Origin: an uncultured Clostridia bacterium
Lineage (GTDB): Bacteria > Bacillota > Clostridia > Christensenellales > CAG-138
NCBI GenBank assembly: GCA_937915925.1
Contig: CALGGM010000122.1
Coordinates: 1-6,860 of the forward strand
Length of the DNA stretch: 6,860 nucleotides
Direction of reading: 5' to 3'
The translations under genes and the position numbers were made by a program. Each line of letters starts with the position of its first letter. The stretch's first letter is position 1. The notes below the pieces were generated by a model that saw only the letters and a list, made by a program, of their open reading frames with translations, ran no database searches and had not been told where the DNA came from. Shown piece after piece: positions 1 to 4,600 of the stretch.

Positions 1-76
1 TGGTACCCGGTACGGGAGTCGAACCCGTGTTACCGCCGTGAGAGGGCGGTGTCCTAGGCCACTAGACGAACCGAGC
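1..76 (-). tRNA. tRNA-Glu, anticodon CTC
   Basis: Read on the minus strand this folds as a complete 76-nt tRNA. The acceptor stem pairs GCTCGGT with ACCGGGT (7 bp, two G-U pairs). The anticodon stem is CCGCC/GGCGG around the loop CTCTCAC, giving anticodon CTC at 42-40. The T arm is ACGGG-TTCGACT-CCCGT, and the 3' CCA is encoded at positions 3-1. The D-arm region and the C-TC-rich loop closely match bacterial glutamate tRNAs. It decodes GAG and, together with a UUC isoacceptor elsewhere, serves glutamate codons. It has its own near-consensus promoter at 88-116 and lies downstream of ung on the same strand. The 3' end coincides with the window edge, so further tRNA genes could follow just outside. 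Confidence 0.96.
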
Positions 77-87
77 ACGCAAGAGAT

Positions 88-116
88 ATAATACCGAAGA
101 ATGTCGGTTTTGTCAA
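88..116 (-). promoter_or_regulatory. Strong sigma-A promoter for tRNA-Glu
   Basis: On the minus strand there is a perfect -35 box TTGACA (116-111), a 17-nt spacer and a -10 box TATTAT (93-88). Transcription would begin near position 81, about five bases before the mature tRNA 5' end at 76. The A-rich run just upstream of the -35 box (around 121-126) could act as an UP-like element. This near-consensus arrangement is typical of stable-RNA promoters. Confidence 0.85.
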
Positions 117-119
117 TGC

Positions 120-143
120 CTTTTTTGAATTTTCTCAAAAAAG
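120..143 (-). terminator. AT-rich perfect inverted repeat after ung
   Basis: The arms CTTTTTTGA (120-128) and TCAAAAAAG (135-143) form a perfect 9-bp stem with a 6-nt loop, starting about 13 bases past the ung stop codon. It is in the right place to end the ung transcript before the tRNA promoter. However, the stem is A/T rich and no clean U-tract follows it on the minus strand, so it is a weak candidate for an intrinsic terminator. It may instead be a 3'-end stabilising hairpin, or simply an A-tract element upstream of the tRNA promoter. Confidence 0.4.
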
Positions 144-156
144 ATTTCAGCGGGGA

Positions 157-825
157 TCATTCGATGCGCCAGTCGATCGGCTGTTGACCGGTCTTTTCGA
201 GCCACGCGTTTGTTTTGGAAAAATGACGGCAGCCGAAGAAGCCGTTGTACGCGGAAAGCGGACTTGGATGCGGCGCTTCGAGCTTGATGTGGATCGGGTT
301 CGTGACGATCCGCGCCTTGTTGCGGGCGTTTGCGCCCCAGAGCAGAAACACGATCGGCGTCTGCTTTGCGTTCAGAAGCTCGATCACGCGGTCGGTAAAC
401 GCTTCCCAGCCGTGTCCCTTGTGCGAGTTCGGCATATGCTCGCGTACGGTCAGCACCGTGTTCAACAGCAGCACGCCCTGACGCGCCCACGCGGTCAATT
501 CGCCGCATTTCGGCGTTGGAATACCGACGTCCTCCTGAAGCTCGGAAAAGATGTTTTTCAGCGAAGGAGGCGGCTCTACGCCCCTCTGCACGGAGAAGCA
601 AAGCCCATGTGCCTGCCCGGGACCGTGGTAGGGATCCTGTCCGATGATGACGACCTTTGTGTCGGCAAAGCTCGTATATTTCAGCGCGTTGAAGATGTCG
701 TACATGCTCGGATAGACCGTATGCGTACGATACTCCTCCGCAAGGAAGCGGCGCAGCGTCTGATACTGCTCCGAAGCGAAGTAATCGGACAGAAGTTCGT
801 CCCAATCATTCCCGATATGAACCAT
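157..825 (-). CDS. ung: Uracil-DNA glycosylase, family 1 (Ung)
   Basis: This 222-residue protein is the usual length for bacterial Ung. It removes uracil, arising from cytosine deamination or dUTP misincorporation, from DNA in the cytoplasm and so starts base excision repair. Visible motifs: the catalytic water-activating loop GQDPYHG at residues 62-68 with Asp64, the PPPSLKNI segment at 85-92, the LLNTVLTVR strand at 120-128, LLWGANA at 161-167, and the DNA-intercalation/catalytic loop HPSPLSAYNGFFG at 186-198 with His186. All diagnostic residues are present, so an active enzyme is expected. The ATG at 825-823 has a GGAGG ribosome site five bases upstream and fits the family N-terminus. The gene diverges from the Nudix gene at 904 across 78 bases. 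Nothing suggests truncation or frameshift. Confidence 0.97.
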   Translation of the reverse strand: MVHIGNDWDELLSDYFASEQYQTLRRFLAEEYRTHTVYPSMYDIFNALKYTSFADTKVVIIGQDPYHGPGQAHGLCFSVQRGVEPPPSLKNIFSELQEDVGIPTPKCGELTAWARQGVLLLNTVLTVREHMPNSHKGHGWEAFTDRVIELLNAKQTPIVFLLWGANARNKARIVTNPIHIKLEAPHPSPLSAYNGFFGCRHFSKTNAWLEKTGQQPIDWRIE

Positions 826-830
826 ATGCG

Positions 831-835
831 CCTCC
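831..835 (-). promoter_or_regulatory. Ribosome binding site of ung
   Basis: GGAGG on the minus strand, five bases from the ATG at 825, within a purine-rich AGGTCGGAGG stretch. It fixes the ung start. Confidence 0.8.
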
Positions 836-848
836 GACCTTTTTTCAC

Positions 849-877
849 AGTATACACCAAACCGGGCTTGCAGACAA
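849..877 (-). promoter_or_regulatory. Promoter of ung
   Basis: Minus strand: -35 TTGTCT (877-872), 17-nt spacer, -10 TATACT (854-849). The predicted start near 842 gives a short leader of about 17 nt that contains the ung ribosome site. The -35 box overlaps the -35 box of the divergent Nudix promoter by two bases (872-873), so polymerase binding at the two promoters may be mutually exclusive. Confidence 0.6.
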
Positions 878-897
878 GAGCGGATTCATGCTATACT
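868..897 (+). promoter_or_regulatory. Promoter of the Nudix gene, probably leaderless
   Basis: Plus strand: -35 TTGCAG (868-873), 18-nt spacer, -10 TATACT (892-897). The -10 box ends six bases before the ATG at 904, so transcription should begin at or within a base or two of the start codon. No Shine-Dalgarno sequence lies between the -10 box and the ATG. That is the usual signature of a leaderless mRNA. Confidence 0.55.
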
Positions 898-903
898 CCG
901 AAT

Positions 904-1464
904 ATGGAGTTCTATGAAGCATTAAAACGGTATCAGCCGAAGGACGAACAGGAAGCGGCGGACAAGGCGATCATGCTGGATTGCATCGAGCGTTATGCGA
1001 ATGTGTACGATCGGAGCAATCTGCTGTTCCATGTTACCGCATCGGCGTGGATCACAAACGAATCGCGCGACCGCGTGCTGATGGTCTACCACAACATCTA
1101 CGATTCGTGGGCGTGGACGGGCGGTCACGCGGACGGTGAGCGCGATCAGTTGAAGGTGGCGCTCAAGGAGGCGACGGAGGAGACGGGGCTAAAGTCGGTT
1201 CGTCCCGCGTCGGAGGAACTGCTGTCGATCGAGACGCTGACCGTGAACCCGCACTATAAGCGCGGAAAGTTCGTCCCGGCGCATCTGCATCTGAACGGCA
1301 CGTATCTTTTGATCGCGGACGATTCGGAGCCGCTTCGCGTAAAGGCGGACGAGAACAGCGGGGTGCGTTGGTTCGCGCCCGACGAGGCGATCCTTGCCTG
1401 CTCCGAGCCGTGGATGCGTCCGGTCTATCAAAGGCTGAACGACCGCATGCGCGAGCATCGGTAG
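904..1464 (+). CDS. Nudix hydrolase (186 aa), substrate unassigned
   Basis: A Nudix-fold pyrophosphohydrolase of 186 residues, expected to cleave a nucleoside diphosphate linked to another moiety in the cytoplasm using Mg2+. The Nudix box spans residues 74-96, beginning GGHADGERD and ending KEATEETGL; the metal-binding Glu89, Glu92 and Glu93 are present. Two consensus positions differ: the Glu expected after G-x5 is Arg80, and the Arg before the first catalytic Glu is Lys88. The box is preceded by the hydrophobic strand ending in WAWTGGH, and FAPDEA near residues 158-163 matches the late Nudix strand-helix. The helical N-terminus (1-40) resembles a common Firmicutes Nudix group of similar length with no assigned substrate. 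The ATG at 904 is chosen because homologous proteins begin at this point, as far as I recall the family, and because upstream codons run into ung. There is no ribosome site. The reading frame stays open upstream to 184, but that part is antisense to ung. Confidence 0.88.
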   Translation: MEFYEALKRYQPKDEQEAADKAIMLDCIERYANVYDRSNLLFHVTASAWITNESRDRVLMVYHNIYDSWAWTGGHADGERDQLKVALKEATEETGLKSVRPASEELLSIETLTVNPHYKRGKFVPAHLHLNGTYLLIADDSEPLRVKADENSGVRWFAPDEAILACSEPWMRPVYQRLNDRMREHR

Positions 1465-1536
1465 AGCTGTAAACGGTATCTGAATCACAATCTTCGAGAG
1501 CTCGGGATCTATCATAAAAACTGAAAGAAAACATAA

Positions 1537-1562
1537 CGGCGGGGGAGAACCCCGCCGCTTTT
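1537..1562 (+). terminator. Intrinsic terminator downstream of the Nudix gene
   Basis: CGGCGGGG (1537-1544) pairs perfectly with CCCCGCCG (1550-1557) around a 5-nt loop, then CTTTT follows. The strong 8-bp GC stem with a short T-run sits 72 bases past the Nudix stop. On the minus strand the same hairpin is followed by a T-rich stretch (TTATGTTTTCTTTC), so it may also serve the convergent giant gene as a second terminator. Confidence 0.75.
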
Positions 1563-1603
1563 GCGTATTCCGAAACCGCAACTGTGGCGGGAGCGGAGTA
1601 CAA

Positions 1604-1632
1604 GAGAAGGGATCGCTCCGCGATCCCTTCTC
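1604..1632 (-). terminator. 13-bp hairpin after the giant gene
   Basis: GAGAAGGGATCGC (1604-1616) and GCGATCCCTTCTC (1620-1632) form a perfect 13-bp stem with a 3-nt loop, 16 bases beyond the TAA of the minus-strand gene. Only a weak T-run (TTGT) follows on the minus strand. It is therefore a likely 3'-end structure or terminator acting together with the GC hairpin at 1537-1557. Confidence 0.65.
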
Positions 1633-1648
1633 GCTTCGTAAGGAGTGA

Positions 1649-4600
1649 TTATTCTTCCACAGGGAATTTCTCGATCAGCTTGACGATGTAGCGAAGGATG
1701 AGCGCCGCATCTTCTGCGGTGATTTCCAGATCGCCGTCAACGTCTGCGTTGAGCGCGCCCTGTGCGGAGAGCTCGTTGAGCCCGACGATGGAGCGGAGGA
1801 CGAGCGCCGCGTCAGCCGCGGTGACCGCACCGTCGCAGTTTGCATCGCCCAGCAGGATATCCGCGAAGGTGATGCTGCCGTCAACGGTGATCGCCTCAAG
1901 CTCGAGAACCTTGCCGCCGAACGTGAACGACACTGCACTCGAGGTATCCATCAGGTTCATCGTGAACTCGATGTCAACCTTGGAACCTGCCTTTGCCTTC
2001 GGCGCTGCGAAGTAGACGGTGAGAACAACGTCTTCGTTCTCCAGCAGGACCGGGGTCTCAGACGCCCAGACAGCCATCAGTTTGCCGCGCTTCTCGGCAG
2101 CCGTCCAATCGAGCTTGCCTTCCGCACTGCGGAACTCGAGCGCGTTGGTGTCGTAGGTGAGGAAGATCTGTGCGCTGTTGACCTTGAGACCCGCTTCGGG
2201 CAGACTGTCAACGCGGATGTCGTAACGGTAGAGACGCTCGCCGTCTACAACGGTCATCACATCGGTGGAAATGACATCCTCGCCGTAGAAGGTCGGGTTG
2301 CGCGGAACCGCGAAGGTGATGCTGCCGTCCTCGGTGAGAACGCCTTCCGCCTCAACAACGGTGGTGCCGGAGACGTAGGAGTAACCGGTCAGCGCGCCGT
2401 TCTCAGCGGGAACGAACGTGAATGCAACAGCGGTGCCGTCTTCGACCGGTGCAAGCAGTCTGAAGTACAGGGAAACGATAACGGTTTCATCTTCGATCGT
2501 GATGCCGTTGCCGTTGCTTGCCCATGCGAAGGAGAGGACGCCGTCCGCTTCGTTGATGCCCAGATTGCCTTCGAGCGTGGAGCGTGCATTGACAAACTCG
2601 AGCGCTTCCGCATCGAACTGCACAAATGCCTGCAGACCGACGACCTCGGCTTCGGAGTCGATGCCCTTGACCTTGACGTCGTAACGGTAGAGCTCTTCGC
2701 CTTCAACTTCTTCGACAACGTCAGCCGCGTCGACATTCTCACCGTAGAAGGTGGGAGCCGCCTTGGGCGCTTCGGAGACGATGGTGATACGGCCTTCGCC
2801 GCGCGGGTCGGTGTAACCGGTGACCTGATGCTTGCCGTCGACTTCGGGCATCGACTGGATGTAGTCGATCAGGACCTTGTTGTCCGGAATGCCGCTCTCG
2901 TTGAGGATCGTGATGTTTGCGCCGAACATGGCGTAACCGTCGCCCATATCCTCGAGCATGTAGTTGTGGGACGCCAGCGTGTACTTCTTCTCGAGATCGA
3001 GCGGTTCGTATTCGCCGGTTTCCTTGTTCATGACCTGAACGTTCTTGACACGGTACTCGTCGAGACCTGCGGTACCCTGCCACATCTTGTCGCTGCCGAT
3101 GACCTCGTTCGCGGGCAGGTAGTTGTGGATCTCATACTTGAGACCTGCAACCTGCAGGAAGCCGCCGCTCTCGCCCGGGTTGGACGCGGAGCCGTGCTCC
3201 AGTGCGTCGAGGATCTGCTGACCCGTGACTTCTGCGAGCACTGCGGTGTTGCCGAACGGATGGACTGCGATGATGTCGTTGAACGTGATGTCGCCGACAT
3301 TGATGTTTGCACGGACGCCGCCGCCGTTGACGAACGCGATATCCGAATCAAACATGAACTGATATGCATCTGCGCAGAGGTCGCCGAGGTTGGTTTCCGC
3401 TTTACGGACTGCACGCGCGCCGGTGTCGGGATCGTTGACCGTCAGGATATGATCGGTGTACGCAACAACGGACTTGAGCAGTGCGTCGAATTCATCTTCG
3501 ATCGTCTTGATGTACGCGTCGGTTTCCGGATCGTCCTTGACCTTCTCGGAAGCCGGGAGGATCTCCATCGTGACGGTGCCGTCAGCCTTGATCGTCAGCT
3601 TGCCGACGTTCGCGAGCTTCGTGCCGGTCTGGCCGTGGAGGACCTTGTTGCCGTCCTTATCCGCAACCTCGACTGCGTTGATCACGCTGTGGCTGTGACC
3701 GTCGATGAACGCGGTGAGACCGGTGGTGTTCGCGATGACTTCGGTGGACATCCACGGGCTGGACTGTTCGTCGATACCCATATGACCGACGAGGATGACG
3801 TAGTCTGCGCCTTCTGCCTTGGCCGCGTCGATCGCAGTCTGCGCTGCAGCGTAGACGCCTTCACCGGTCGCATCCTGGCAGAAGCCATAGACGTACGCGG
3901 TGTTGTCTTCATTCATGAAGTAGGTGGGGGTGGACTTGGTGATGGATTCCGGCGTCGCGAGACCGACGAACGCGATCTTCTTGCCGTTGACTTCGAAGAT
4001 CTTGTATGCGTCGAGAACCGGCGTGTTGCCTTCGACCTTCACAAAGTTCGCGGAAACGTACGGGAACTCAGCCTGCTCGACAAGAGCAAACATCTGATCC
4101 ATACCGTAGTCGAACTCGTGGTTGCCGAGCGTTGCGAGATCGTAACCGACAAAGTTCATGATGTCGATGATCGCTTCGCCCTGCGTGAGGGAACCGATCG
4201 CAGCGCCCTGTACGTGGTCGCCTGCGTCAACGAGAAGGACTTCGTTGCCTTCCGCTTCGAGGGTCTTCTTGAGGTCTGCAAGACCTGCGTAGCCCCAACC
4301 GTCACGGATGCCGCAGTGCACGTCGTTCGTGAACAGAATGATCGTGTCGCCGGTCGGCTCTACGGGAGTCGGAGCCTCGGCGTAGATGGTGATTCTGCCT
4401 TCGCCGCGCGGATCGGTGTAGCCTTCAACCTGGTGGACGCCGTCCACTTCGGGCATCGACTGGATGTAGTCGATCAGGACCTTGTTGTCCGCAATGCCGC
4501 TGTCGTTGAGAACCGTGATGTTCGCGCCGAACATTGCATAGCCGTCGCCCATATCCTTGAGCATGTAGTTATGGGATGCAAGGGTGTATTTCTTGGCGAG

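Noticed and set aside
94..108. Inverted repeat CCGA...TCGG inside the tRNA promoter spacer
   Set aside because: Only 4 bp per arm, so chance is likely; no matching operator family recognised.
113..805. Second minus-strand frame across ung
   Set aside because: It is an Arg/Ser-rich shadow in another frame of ung, which itself has all family motifs.
184..903. N-terminal extension of the Nudix frame back to 184
   Set aside because: This stretch is antisense to ung, has no family similarity, and a promoter lies just before the ATG at 904.
1465..1536. Possible small gene or RNA just after the Nudix stop
   Set aside because: No start with a ribosome site, no promoter boxes and no stable structure beyond a short GAGCTC palindrome.
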